The notes under the pieces were generated by a model. It was not told where the DNA came from. It did not search any database and saw only the letters and a program-made list of their open reading frames with translations. Source: Puia dinghuensis (GTDB lineage: Bacteria; Bacteroidota; Bacteroidia; Chitinophagales; Chitinophagaceae). From it: 64,000 bases of DNA. The first letter of the stretch is position 1, and each line of letters opens with the position of its first letter. The stretch covers positions 1 to 64,000 of the forward strand of contig JAMFSL010000154.1 in assembly GCA_026225275.1 (NCBI GenBank), in the 5' to 3' direction. The position numbers were made by a program, and so were the translations under genes. This document shows positions 43,101-52,587 of this stretch, piece after piece.

Positions 43101-44298
43101 GCACCTGAAGCCCTCTTATTCTCATGGGTTCCGGCTGCTCAACGAATCTCATCGCGCCCGCCAATATCTGTACTTCCGCATTGCAGACTCCGGTATCGGC
43201 ATTTCGGGCGACTCGCTGCACAGCATCTTCGACCGCTATTTCCGCGTAAGCGCGAACCACCTAGGTTCCGGCATCGGCCTGGCGCTGGTGAAAAGCCTTA
43301 CCCAGCTGCATAAAGGAGATATCTATGTCTATAGCGAACGGAACGTCGGCACGGAGATCATCATCGGTATTCCGTGGGGGCAAGAAAATTATTCCGGGTC
43401 GGAAAAAGACCGGTCTGCCGTCAGGCTGGACACGCGACTTGAATTTGCCGTTAACCCTATCCCGGCGCCGGTTCCCGATACGGAAGAGGAAGCGCCGGCC
43501 CCCCCTGTTGCAGGCAGAAAGCGAATTTTGCTTGTGGACGACAATAAGGAGTTAAGGGTCTTTCTGCGCCAGGTGTTTGAAAAAAGTTACTACATCTTCG
43601 AAGCGGAAGATGGCCTGCAAGCCCTGGAAATGGCGACCTATAATATTCCCGACCTGATCATCAGCGACGTCATGATGCCCGGCATGAACGGGGTCGAACT
43701 GTGTAAAGCGGTAAAAGAACGGTTCGAAACCAGCCATATTCCATTCATCATACTCTCTGCCAAGGACGCCCTGGAATCAAAATTAGCCGGAATGGAGTCC
43801 GGGGCAGACTATTATTTTGCCAAACCATTGAGCGTCGACCTGCTGCGGTTGACGGTACATAATATATTCGAGCAAAGTGAAAAGCTCAAACAACGCTTCA
43901 CTACCAACTACCTGACAGACGCCACAGAACTGGTACACTCGGAGAAGGACAAAAAGTTTTTCCAAGAGCTGCTGGCGCTTATAGAAGAACATATCCAGGA
44001 TGCGGAGCTGGATGTCGATTTTCTTTGTGACCGCCTCTATATCAGCCGCACCAGGTTGTATCAGAAGGTACAAAGCACGTCGGATCAGTCGGTAGCGGAA
44101 TTTATCCGCACCATTCGGCTGAAAAAAGCCATCCAGATGATGACCCATGAAGACGTCACCATGAACGACGTGGCCATCCGGGTCGGGATGCAAAGCTCCT
44201 CCCATTTCTCACGGGTCTTCAAAAAAGAATACGGCAAATCGCCGCTGCAGTACATGCAGTCACTGAAAAAAGACAATTTCCGGTCAGGCCCATACTAG
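40117..44298 (+). CDS. HTCS hybrid two-component sensor-regulator
   Basis: From the Met at 40117 (MRRRNFFNACWLLLSTIS, a signal peptide) this is a 1393-residue hybrid two-component system. The periplasmic part is two seven-bladed propellers (repeats such as GYIWVATYFGLDRFDGY) and a Y_Y_Y domain. A transmembrane helix follows (VVYFLLVLMALAGIYLY). The kinase has FFTNISHEFRTPLTL, N-box NLLNNAFKYT, DSGIGISG and GSGIGLALVKS. The receiver has ILLVDDNKEL, Asp in LIISDVMMPGMNG and Lys in YFAKPL. An AraC-type helix-turn-helix ends the protein (VAIRVGMQSSSHFSRVFKKEYGKSP). It should bind a glycan breakdown product and switch on nearby operons. A GTG start 12 codons upstream is less likely. Confidence 0.95.
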   Translation: MRRRNFFNACWLLLSTISIGLPGISSGQTYPYQFNYLTVDEGLSHTDANDIAQDRLGYIWVATYFGLDRFDGYVTRQYYNNNDPVNNAFKNRIRCIFPDDSGKIWLGTEFGLQCFDPRTEQYTDYTAPDQKTILHFEKLYKPEGQLIYGFVDDRVELYSVAHRTLVKIPLTIPAGIHLTDMTADRQGVIYLSSDHGLWILDKNGRFHPVNIQGLTAVNCSTVCFDEGNHLMTASANTLYVTGMKPAGDSVRPVLYVRGKFDAPRTNFIRNILHGRNGDFWINNGSELFRLDQHLQLLQEVSRGSGPRSLNTSSLTKAFIDRSQCLWVCTFGGGLNYCDLNEKHFYTFQHEPENPNSLSGNHIRSVLEDGNDVWIGTTANGLNRYDRRTRQFSFYNTYNSPVRIRDNVVESLALDDDHNLWIGCGSGIQILSPDRKTCWQPPGYKDFPTYGVETLAKDCFGNMWFGDHMDHYGVVWKDKKRQYHVRYYGESYFILADKTKPQLIASSTHGLKRYLIDDQGNILKTYSYNASTAANSLSSNYTYPICRQNDSVYWVGTIGGGVDRLTLDPDDEHYSVRSYTDKDGVFKDIESMEIDNAGKIWMGGNGLECLDPSTDKVIRYDKNDGLQGNSFKVGSSCKGAEGILYFGGINGLNYFYPDEIRANTIGATPRLTDIIINNQHPAVGSPQSKNSIPETIGYDSSLVLNYLQNNFTISFSAMHFAGPLKCRYRYRLIGFDKQWKYTDGKNPNAAYSNLEFKPYTFQVQATNNDGLWSNDIAGIDIIITPPWWKSPPAKVVYFLLVLMALAGIYLYQARWYRLKRELEVRAVNERKREEMHQHREELYKQQLTFFTNISHEFRTPLTLILGPLEALISENKNRALDTSYQLMLRNAKRLINLISELMNFKKVTDSVIKLHVEPLSVQQFCRDVAGEFQTLADSKGIAFTIADHTAEKGEGDVTGFFDVQVLEKILFNLLNNAFKYTNSGGRVTFDIFEDLQHLKPSYSHGFRLLNESHRARQYLYFRIADSGIGISGDSLHSIFDRYFRVSANHLGSGIGLALVKSLTQLHKGDIYVYSERNVGTEIIIGIPWGQENYSGSEKDRSAVRLDTRLEFAVNPIPAPVPDTEEEAPAPPVAGRKRILLVDDNKELRVFLRQVFEKSYYIFEAEDGLQALEMATYNIPDLIISDVMMPGMNGVELCKAVKERFETSHIPFIILSAKDALESKLAGMESGADYYFAKPLSVDLLRLTVHNIFEQSEKLKQRFTTNYLTDATELVHSEKDKKFFQELLALIEEHIQDAELDVDFLCDRLYISRTRLYQKVQSTSDQSVAEFIRTIRLKKAIQMMTHEDVTMNDVAIRVGMQSSSHFSRVFKKEYGKSPLQYMQSLKKDNFRSGPY

Positions 44299-44346
44299 AA
44301 TCCTGATCATACCGGGCGGAAAAAACAATGGCTGACCTGGCTACTG

Positions 44347-45988
44347 TTACTTAAGATCCTCCATTGCCATCGTCTCCCCGGGCGACTTTCGTGTCATCAG
44401 GCTAATGGACGCCGGCTTTAAATCATCTGCCTCTATGTTTAGCTGCAGACTACCGGGATTGCGGTCCGCTTGTACAACTGCGTAAGCATGACCTTTAAAA
44501 GCCTTTCGCTCCTGTAATTTAAACGGGTTAAGATCACTTTGATTTCCATTGTCAACCGCCAAAAGCTTCCCATTGCCGGTCACGTTAAACCGGATAAGAT
44601 CATCGGCATCCGGTACGAGGTTCCCGTCTGCATCAACAACGTCGATATCGAACAGCGCTACATCGCTAGCGTCAGCGTAGACCGTCGTGCTGTCCCTGGT
44701 GATCCGAAGGGCGGCTGCTTTACCTGAGGTATGCAGCTCTTCGATGATCACCTGCCTGCCGTTCTTATGGCCAACAGCTTTAATGATACCCGGCTCATAA
44801 GCCACATCCCAGGTTAAATGCAGATCGGCAGTCGTCACGTTAACCAGGGGTCTTGCATAGCTGTCCCAACCGCCCGAAGTGCCCTGCCTCGGAAATTCCT
44901 TCACCTTGATCCCGTACGATCTGTTATTGACAAACAATTCTACGGTATCGCAATTGGTGTAAGCGAGTACAGGCATGATCTGCCCTTCGTGTCCTTTCCA
45001 GTTCCAGTGCGGAAAGAGGTGCAGCACCGGTTGGGCGGTCCATTGACTTTGATAAAAATAAAAACCATCCTTTGGGCGATTCGTCAGGTCAATTTCGCCA
45101 TATACCGACCCTCTTGCACGCCCGTGCGCTTCACCTAAATAATCGATGCCTGTCCACATAAAGTCGCCGATAACATAATCGTGTACCGCAACAAATTTCC
45201 ATAATTGTTCGGCACGCACGATTCCGCTGTTATAGTTGGGCGTTACCCGCCCCTGTTTAATGGTTAATGAATCTTCAGGCGGATTCTGCAATGCTTCACT
45301 TTCCGTGCCGATCATTTTCCAACCCGGATAGTCGTAATGATCAATGCTGTAATAAAGTTCGCGACGCTCATGCCAGCGGTCAACGTAATTGAAGCCGACT
45401 ATATCTTCTGCGTTCAGGAAAGCCAGCTTGGTCGAGCCGCCATCAGCAGCTATCTGATCATTACCAGTCGTCACCAGCCGTGTGGGGTCCTCCCCATGAA
45501 AAACGTCCAGCAGTTTTTTCAAAATCGTGACGCCACGGTCCGAGCTCTGATCGCCGATTTCATTACCCGCGCTCCATAACACCACGGATGGGTGATTGCG
45601 GTCGCGCGGTATCTGGGGCGCTGTTCTTATATATTCCGTCAAACTGAATATTGACCTGCTTGCTGCTGACCCATGCCGGTAGCTGGAAGGTTTTGCGGTA
45701 CCAGCCAATTCCGGCAGGCAGATAACCGCCGCCATGGCCCGTTGGTGCATCCATATTGAAAGTGCCCTCAATACTCCAGTCATGCGGCAGATCGAGCTGC
45801 CGCCAGGCAACGTCGTTAAAATTCGATGTAGAGGCATTTTTATCATCTCCCAAAAAAAACTTCCAGTCCCGGTCCATTGACAGGTGATACCGGCTGGCTT
45901 TCGGATGGACTTGAGCAGTGAGCTTAAACGGAAGGGTCAATATTGCCATGTACCCCAGACATGCTGCAACAGTAAGATATCGTCTCAT
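44347..45988 (-). pseudogene. GH2 beta-galactosidase with internal deletion and frameshift
   Basis: The start at 45988 encodes a signal peptide and a GH2 jelly-roll (LDLPHDWSIEG, GYLPAGIGWYRKTFQLP, VNIQFDGIYKN). The frame then jumps to IPRDRNHPSVVLWSAGNEIGDQ, which is the acid/base region of the TIM barrel, in a different frame. Typical GH2 enzymes have about 280 residues between these points, so roughly 0.85 kb are missing, with the junction near 45605-45625. The 3' part keeps YNSGIVRAEQLWK, a nucleophile-region FMWTGIDYLGE and C-terminal beta domains to the stop at 44347. The product cannot be functional. It lies 10 bp from the second HTCS gene, in the same orientation. Confidence 0.85.
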
Positions 45989-45998
45989 GGCCTTTAAT

Positions 45999-48900
45999 TT
46001 ATTTTTTTACCAGGTCCTGCATGAATTGCATGGGGGTCTTGCCATATTGCTTTTTAAAGGCTTTTGTAAAATAGGACTGGGTCTGGATGCCGATCCGGCA
46101 GGCGATTTCCATGAGGGAGACATCTTCATGGAGCATGATGTTCACCGCCTTCTTCAAACGGATAGTACGAATGAAATCCCCGGTGGCCTGCCCGGTGAGG
46201 GCCTTTATCTTTTCATGGAGCTTTGAACGGCTCATATTGACTTTCCTGCAGACATATTGAATATCAAGGTCGGGGTTCATCAGCTGGGAGTCGATGATGG
46301 CCAGTAATTCATCCATGAATTCCCTGTCTTTGGCCGATTGCAGCAGTTCGCGGGCATCTGCCTGGTAATCCTTTACGTAATGATCACGCAGTTTCTGCCG
46401 CTGGTCGAAGACATTGCGGATCGTCAACAGCAGGAATTCTACATTCACCGGTTTAGAGAAATGGAAATCGGCGCCCGCTTCCGCGCCTTCGACTTTGGCC
46501 GGATTGGCATCTTTGGCCGTCAGCATGATGAAGGGGATGTGGCTGGTGTCTATATCCTGGCGGATAGCTTTACAAAATTCATTGCCATTCATCACCGGCA
46601 TCATGACATCGCTGATGATCAGGTCCGGAGGGGCGGATTTGGCTTTCTGCAATCCTTCCGCACCGTCGGCGGCTTCCGACACCTGGTAATAAGGAATCAG
46701 GCAATCCCTGATGAAATGTCTCAGCTCTTCATTGTCGTCTGTCACCAGGATATGCCGGGCAGGAGTCCGCCGCCTGATGGGTAAAGCCTCTGCCGTGTCG
46801 TCGCCGACGGGGAATTCTCCATCATACCGGTTATGCAGGCTTTCCAGCCTGGTGCGGTTTTCTCCCGCCTGGTTGATCCATTTTTCTTCAGGCAGGTAGT
46901 TGTCCTCTTCCGCCGGGATGCCGACAATGATCTCCGTACCGCGATCCCGTTCACTATAAACAAAGATGTCGCCCTTGTGGAGGGAGGTCAGGCTCCTGAC
47001 GAAAGCCAGGCCGATGCCCGATCCCAGGTGGTATTCGCTGACCCGGTAGTAGCGCTCGAAGATATGCCGGATGGAGTTGCCTGAGATGCCGATGCCGTTG
47101 TCACGGATGCGGATATAGTTATATCGTTGCGCCCGGTAATCATTCAGCAGGATGATTTCGTTGGCAAATGAAGGTTTGAACCCGACAAGGGAATCCAGGA
47201 CGTCCATTTCAATCGTTCCGCCGGGCGACGTGTATTTAAAAGCATTGCTGAGCAGGTTCAGCACGATTTTTTCCAATACCTGCCGGTCATACCAGCTGTC
47301 CGACCGGACCTTATCGGGCCGGACGACAAAGTGAATATTTTTCTTATCGGCCCATTCATAAAATTCGGCGGCGACTTCTTCCAGGAAGTTGCTCAGGTTA
47401 CCCGGCACGATCTGCAACTTCAGCGCCCCTGCCTGTAGCTTCCGGTAATCCATGAGTTCATTGATCAGGTAAAGCAGCCGGCCGGCATTCCGGTGGATCG
47501 ACCTGTATTGCTTCATGACGACCGGCGTGGCCTCTTCCTTCAGCAATCTTTCTGCGGGTCCCATGATCAGCATGAGCGGCGTACGCAGCTCATGGGAAAT
47601 GTTGGTAAAGAACTGCAGTTGCATCTGGACGAGCTCCTGTTGCTTGCGGGCCTCCATTTTTTTCAATTGCCGCCGCCGCTTTGTAAGGTATATCGCATAG
47701 GCACTGCCGACGATAACCAGGGAAACAAGAAAGAGGAACCAGCTCGTCTTCCAGAAAGGGGGACGGATAATGATCCGGATGGACGTACCCTTGTCATTCC
47801 AGACCCCATCATTATTGGAGGCACGTACATGAAATACATATTCACCGAAGTCAAGATTGGTATAATTGGTCTTGTTTTCATTATTCGTGTAGTGCCAGTC
47901 TTTATCGAATCCTTCCAGCTTGTAGGCATAGTGGTTATTCTCCGAGTTGGTATAGTTCAGTGCCGAAAAGGTGAATGCGATGGAGGACTGTTTGTGGGAC
48001 AGCCCGATCGCAGGGGTCAGGCTGATATCATTTTGCAGGATGCCGGTGGGGTCTCCGGGCTGGATCTTCTCATTGAAGATACGAAGCTCAGTGATATATA
48101 CCGGCGGGACATAGTGGTTGATCCGGATCTCTGAGGGGTAGAAGTAATTGAAGCCGTCGGCGCCGCCGAAGAACATTTCTCCATCACGGGTTTGCAGGCA
48201 GGAATTGGTATAAAATTCCAGCCCCTGCAGGCCATCGCTGGTATTGTAGGTGGAAAAGGAAGAATCTGTGGGATTGAAGCGGATGAGTCCTCTTGAAGTA
48301 GATATCCAGAAGTTATTTGCTGTATCTTCTTCTATTCCCTTGATAAATTCATGGGCCAGGCCGCCGCGCCGGGTATAAATAGAAAAGCTCTTTTTAAGTG
48401 GATCGAAAAGATATAGCCCTTCCTGTCCCACCCATAGCCGGCCGTGTTTATCGATGAAGATCACCCGAAGATCGGCAGTGCTTGCCTGGTCACTGAAATA
48501 ATGATAAAAATGCTGCCGCACGGGATCGTAGCAATTCAGCCCGCCGTCGTCCGTTCCGAACCACAATTTACCGCTCTTGTCCTCCGCCATAGACACAATA
48601 TCGTTGCCCCGCAGGCCAGTCTGCCCCGACGGGTCAGTCGTGACGCGATGGAAGCGCCCTGTCCGGCGGTCCAGCAGGTTCAGTCCACCATAATAGGTAG
48701 CTACCCAGAAATTGCCATGGCTGTCTTCAAGGGTGCCCTGAACATAATCGGAGCTGATGGAACTGCTGTCCGCAGCATTGTTGGTGTAATGGACGAAGCT
48801 GCCGTTTTTGACCATCCGGTTGAGGCCTCCGCCCCAGGTGGAGACCCATAATTCATTGTGGCTGTCCGTAACGATATTCATGATAGCGTCGGAACTGATA

Positions 48901-50162
48901 CTGCGCGGCTTGTCCGGGTCAAAACAATAGTAGGTGAAGCTGTTCCGGCGCCTGTCGAAATAATTCAGTCCGCCACCGGTAGTCCCTACCCAGATATTGC
49001 CTTTGCGATCTTCACCGAAAGCAATGATGTCATTATCATTCAGGGAATGGCCCGTAAGCTTCTTGGTATACAGGCCGAATTTTTCGCCGTAAGGAGAGTA
49101 AAGATTGACACCCCCGCGGTGAGTGCCTACCCAGAAATTGCCCACTTTGTCTTCGAAGATGGCAGAGATGGTTCGGTTGGACAGTCCCTGCCGTGTTTCC
49201 GGCTCTTCATTATAATGATACCAGCAGTCCGAGCCGGGATGGAAAAGATTCAGCCCGCAGTTGATCGTACCTACCCAAATATTGCCCTTCTTGTCCAGGA
49301 ACAGGCTTTCGATCATATTGCCGGACAGGCTGCTGTCATTCTTTTCGTCGTTCTGGAAAAGCTTTGCCTTACCGGTCTGCAGGTCGAGCCGGTAGAGGCC
49401 GCTGCTTTGGGTGCCCAGCCACAGGTCATTGTTTTGCCGGACGACAAATTTGATGAGTACATTGTCGAGGGAAGGTTGCGATGTAAATTTCATAAAGGCC
49501 GGTCGGCTGGGATCGAAAAAGAGCAATCCTTTATTAGTGGCTGCCCATATCCGGCCATTAGTGCCTTCGCAGATGGCATTGATGCGGTCATTACCCCCAT
49601 ATTCCGGGAACCATTCCGTAGGACGAAAGGAGGCAAAACGCCGCGAATTTTCATCCAGTAAGCTCAGTCCGTCGTTAGTGGCGATCCACAGCCTCCGGCG
49701 GTTGTCCTCGCAAATGGACGTCACCGTATTGCCTGCGAGGCTGTTGGGGTCGTTATCCCCGCCCTGTAAATGGGTAAATTTATCGGTATAGGGGTCGAAG
49801 CAGTTCAGCCCGTTCAGGGTCCCTACCCATAGCCTCCGCCGGCTGTCTTCATACAGGGCGGTAATATAATTTCCGCTGATGCTGCCCGTGTCGCCCTGGA
49901 TATGCCGGAATGTGATCATTTCGTGGCCGTCAAACCGGTTGAGTCCGTCGCGGGTACCAAACCACATATAGCCACGGTAGTCCTGGATCATACATTGGAT
50001 GACAAGATTGGAAAGACCTTGTTCATAGCCTAAATGTTTGAAAGACAGTTTCGGAGCCTGGCCATAACCGCTAACCGGCAAGAAGTGCAGCATGATGGTC
50101 AGACAGAAAAGAAAGGGTAAAAACCGGACCCTTTGCGGTGAGTCATTGAAGAAAATTTCCAT
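45999..50162 (-). CDS. Second HTCS hybrid two-component sensor-regulator
   Basis: The 1387-residue protein has a signal peptide (LPFLFCLTIMLHFLPVSGYG), two propeller domains with repeats such as GYMWFGTRDGLNRFDGH and GNIWVGTTGGGLNYFDR, a Y_Y_Y domain and a transmembrane helix (WFLFLVSLVIVGSAYAIYL). The kinase has FFTNISHELRTPLMLI, NLLSNAFKYT and GSGIGLAFVRS. The receiver has ILVTDDNEEL, Asp in LIISDVMMPVMNG and Lys in HFSKPV. An AraC-type DNA-binding domain ends it (IACRIGIQTQSYFTKAFKKQYGKTP). All catalytic positions are intact. It is convergent with the first HTCS and divergent from the dehydrogenase operon at 50413, which it may control. Confidence 0.95.
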   Translation of the reverse strand: MEIFFNDSPQRVRFLPFLFCLTIMLHFLPVSGYGQAPKLSFKHLGYEQGLSNLVIQCMIQDYRGYMWFGTRDGLNRFDGHEMITFRHIQGDTGSISGNYITALYEDSRRRLWVGTLNGLNCFDPYTDKFTHLQGGDNDPNSLAGNTVTSICEDNRRRLWIATNDGLSLLDENSRRFASFRPTEWFPEYGGNDRINAICEGTNGRIWAATNKGLLFFDPSRPAFMKFTSQPSLDNVLIKFVVRQNNDLWLGTQSSGLYRLDLQTGKAKLFQNDEKNDSSLSGNMIESLFLDKKGNIWVGTINCGLNLFHPGSDCWYHYNEEPETRQGLSNRTISAIFEDKVGNFWVGTHRGGVNLYSPYGEKFGLYTKKLTGHSLNDNDIIAFGEDRKGNIWVGTTGGGLNYFDRRRNSFTYYCFDPDKPRSISSDAIMNIVTDSHNELWVSTWGGGLNRMVKNGSFVHYTNNAADSSSISSDYVQGTLEDSHGNFWVATYYGGLNLLDRRTGRFHRVTTDPSGQTGLRGNDIVSMAEDKSGKLWFGTDDGGLNCYDPVRQHFYHYFSDQASTADLRVIFIDKHGRLWVGQEGLYLFDPLKKSFSIYTRRGGLAHEFIKGIEEDTANNFWISTSRGLIRFNPTDSSFSTYNTSDGLQGLEFYTNSCLQTRDGEMFFGGADGFNYFYPSEIRINHYVPPVYITELRIFNEKIQPGDPTGILQNDISLTPAIGLSHKQSSIAFTFSALNYTNSENNHYAYKLEGFDKDWHYTNNENKTNYTNLDFGEYVFHVRASNNDGVWNDKGTSIRIIIRPPFWKTSWFLFLVSLVIVGSAYAIYLTKRRRQLKKMEARKQQELVQMQLQFFTNISHELRTPLMLIMGPAERLLKEEATPVVMKQYRSIHRNAGRLLYLINELMDYRKLQAGALKLQIVPGNLSNFLEEVAAEFYEWADKKNIHFVVRPDKVRSDSWYDRQVLEKIVLNLLSNAFKYTSPGGTIEMDVLDSLVGFKPSFANEIILLNDYRAQRYNYIRIRDNGIGISGNSIRHIFERYYRVSEYHLGSGIGLAFVRSLTSLHKGDIFVYSERDRGTEIIVGIPAEEDNYLPEEKWINQAGENRTRLESLHNRYDGEFPVGDDTAEALPIRRRTPARHILVTDDNEELRHFIRDCLIPYYQVSEAADGAEGLQKAKSAPPDLIISDVMMPVMNGNEFCKAIRQDIDTSHIPFIMLTAKDANPAKVEGAEAGADFHFSKPVNVEFLLLTIRNVFDQRQKLRDHYVKDYQADARELLQSAKDREFMDELLAIIDSQLMNPDLDIQYVCRKVNMSRSKLHEKIKALTGQATGDFIRTIRLKKAVNIMLHEDVSLMEIACRIGIQTQSYFTKAFKKQYGKTPMQFMQDLVKK

Positions 50163-50412
50163 GGTCAGGCATTATCGTAGTACTAAATGTAAACAATTAT
50201 TTATTCAACTCTCTCCCTACCCTGCCGGGGCAACCGTCATTTGGTCAATCCAACCAAAAATATAAACGATCAAAACAAAAATGCCTGACGGGCCAGCCCA
50301 GTCCGGCGCACCAAGTCCGGATTTAGGATGATCCGACCAAAATCCCGGACCTCTGCATTGTCTTAATGTGTTAGTCGCGGCTACCTTAGCTGCGGACGAT
50401 TGACATCTTAAT
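50163..50412. promoter_or_regulatory. Divergent intergenic region with short direct repeats
   Basis: The 250 bp separate the second HTCS gene from the dehydrogenase operon and must hold both promoters. AGTCCGG occurs twice 14 bp apart (50300-50306 and 50314-50320), followed by an imperfect dyad GTCCGGAT/ATCCGAC (50315-50337). These could be binding repeats for the HTCS helix-turn-helix domain. No clear TTTG/TAnnTTTG promoter was found. Confidence 0.3.
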
Positions 50413-52587
50413 ATGAGAAAGACATTTGCCGTATTGATTGTTTTATTTACCCTGGCTGGTTGCAGGCGTAATGTTAGAGAAGGTACTGACTGGCCGGCTT
50501 ATGGCGGCAACAAGGCGGGTAATCGTTATTCGACGCTGGCACAGATCAACCTGCGTAATGTCAGTCAACTGAAAGTAGCCTGGATGTACGATGCCAGGGA
50601 TGGCGGCCAGGCCGGCAAGCAGCCGCGGGAAATCGAATGTCAGCCTATCGTCGTACACGGCATCTTATACGGGACGACGCCTGAGTTGAAGCTGTTTGCG
50701 CTCGATGCGGCTACGGGGCGGCAATTGTGGCTATTCAATCCGTCGGCAAAGCAACAGGGGTACAATAGCATGAACAGGGGGGTCGATTATTGGGAAGATG
50801 GCGATGACCGGCGCATCCTGTACCCTGCTGGCCCCAACCTCTATGCTGTCGACGCCATGACCGGACAGCCGGTGACCGGCTTTGGCAATAATGGTAAAGT
50901 GGACCTGCATACAGGCCTGGAAAATGACCGGTATGGTATCAAGGATTTGGCCATTACGGCCACCTCTCCGGGCGTCATTTATAAGGATATCCTGGTAATG
51001 GGCAGTACCGTCAGTGAAATGGGGGATGCGTTGCCGGGCCACATCCGTGCCTTCGACGTGCGGACGGGTAAATTGCTCTGGATATTTCATACGATCCCTC
51101 AGCCCGGCGATGCGGGATACGATACATGGCCCAGGGATGCCTATAAGAAAATAGGTGCTGCGAACTGCTGGGCCGGCCTGGTGCTGGATGACAAGCGGGG
51201 CGTGGTCTATTTCGGAACTGGCGCGCCTGCCGTCGACTTCTATGGCGGGACCCGTACGGGGATGAACCTGTTCGCCGACTGTATTATTGCCCTTGATGTG
51301 ACGACGGGGCATCTCAAGTGGTATTACCAGTTGACCCATCACGATCTATGGGACAATGACATCCCCTGTCCGCCGAATTTGGTCACGGTGATGCACAACG
51401 GAAAAAAGACGGATGCCGTCGTACAGACAACGAAGGACGGGCTGATCTATGTGCTGGACCGGGATAGCGGCGCCGCCCTCTTTCCGGTGGAAGAACGGCC
51501 GGTGCCGACGACGTCGCTGCCGGGTGAGCATCCGTGGCCGACGCAACGTTTCCCTCTGAAGCCGGCTCCTTTAACCCGACAATTTATCAGCAATGCGGAC
51601 CTGCCGGATTCTGTCCTGTTCCCTGACAGCTATCGCTGGGCCCGGCAACAATACAGCGAACTGCAACACGGGCAAAAATTTATGCCGCCCAGTCTGCAGG
51701 GTACCTTGTATATCGGTATCAGCGGGGGTGCGGAATGGGGGGGTAGCGCTGTCGATACTGGTGGCGTGCTTTACCAGAATGTGAGTGAGATGCCGTGGAA
51801 GGTCAGGATGGTGGACCTGGCAACGAGCCTCAGGGAGACCACCTCGCGCGGCAACGCGCTGTATGTGACCAATTGTTCGGTCTGCCACGGCGTAGACCGA
51901 AAAGGAGGAGGCTTTCCGAACCTGTTGCATGTAGATGAGCGGCTCAGCGCCGCCGATATCAGCGGCATCCTGCAGAATGGCAGGGGGCGTATGCCTCCGT
52001 TCCAGAGCCTGCCGGAATGGGACCGTAACAGCATTATCCAGTTCTTATTGAATAAAGAAGGGAAGGCAGAAAGGAATGGGATGGAAGGAAAGGATGAACA
52101 CAGTGATAAAGGTATGCTGGATGCCGGGAACACAGGCTTTCCTTATGTCCCGCCTTACATGCGGGGCAGCGGCGGCAAATTCCGCGACTCCAGCGGATAT
52201 CCTGGCCTCCGGCCGCCGTGGGGGACGCTAAATGCCGTCGACCTGAATTCCGGCGATTACGTATGGCGGGCTCCGTTAGGTGAATATCCGGCGCTGAAGA
52301 AGAAGGGCATTCCGGCCACCGGTACTGAAAATTCCGGCGGACCCCTGGCTACCGCCGGCGGGTTGGTGTTTATCGCCGGTACTGAAGATGAGAAACTGCG
52401 GGCTTTCGATAGTCATACAGGCAAGGTGGTGTGGGAATATCAGCTGCCGTACGGTGCATTTGCCACACCGATCACCTATTCGGTCGATGGCAGGCAATAT
52501 ATCGCGATTGCCGCCGGTGGCGTCCGTAATAATCATAAACCCGGCGGCTATTATATCGCCTTTGCGCTGCCTAAAACAGATCTATGA
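50413..52587 (+). CDS. PQQ-dependent dehydrogenase with inserted haem-c domain
   Basis: The 724-residue lipoprotein (lipobox TLAGC, Cys17) is an eight-bladed quinoprotein propeller: TDWPAYGGNKAGNRYSTL, QLTHHDLWDNDIPCPPNLV and GTLNAVDLNSGDYVWRAPLGE are typical of membrane-type glucose and related dehydrogenases. A cytochrome-c domain is inserted near residues 475-550 with the haem motif CSVCH and a distal Met in GRGRMPPF. It would oxidise an aldose or polyol outside the cytoplasm and pass electrons through the haem. The stop overlaps the next start by 4 bp (ATGA), so it is coupled to a lactonase. The substrate is probably glucose or another released aldose; this is inferred from the lactonase partner. 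Confidence 0.88.
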   Translation: MRKTFAVLIVLFTLAGCRRNVREGTDWPAYGGNKAGNRYSTLAQINLRNVSQLKVAWMYDARDGGQAGKQPREIECQPIVVHGILYGTTPELKLFALDAATGRQLWLFNPSAKQQGYNSMNRGVDYWEDGDDRRILYPAGPNLYAVDAMTGQPVTGFGNNGKVDLHTGLENDRYGIKDLAITATSPGVIYKDILVMGSTVSEMGDALPGHIRAFDVRTGKLLWIFHTIPQPGDAGYDTWPRDAYKKIGAANCWAGLVLDDKRGVVYFGTGAPAVDFYGGTRTGMNLFADCIIALDVTTGHLKWYYQLTHHDLWDNDIPCPPNLVTVMHNGKKTDAVVQTTKDGLIYVLDRDSGAALFPVEERPVPTTSLPGEHPWPTQRFPLKPAPLTRQFISNADLPDSVLFPDSYRWARQQYSELQHGQKFMPPSLQGTLYIGISGGAEWGGSAVDTGGVLYQNVSEMPWKVRMVDLATSLRETTSRGNALYVTNCSVCHGVDRKGGGFPNLLHVDERLSAADISGILQNGRGRMPPFQSLPEWDRNSIIQFLLNKEGKAERNGMEGKDEHSDKGMLDAGNTGFPYVPPYMRGSGGKFRDSSGYPGLRPPWGTLNAVDLNSGDYVWRAPLGEYPALKKKGIPATGTENSGGPLATAGGLVFIAGTEDEKLRAFDSHTGKVVWEYQLPYGAFATPITYSVDGRQYIAIAAGGVRNNHKPGGYYIAFALPKTDL

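Noticed and set aside
48858-49661. 267-codon plus-strand frame with regular repeats
   Set aside because: It is antisense to the repeated propeller blades of the second HTCS, which explains its apparent periodicity.
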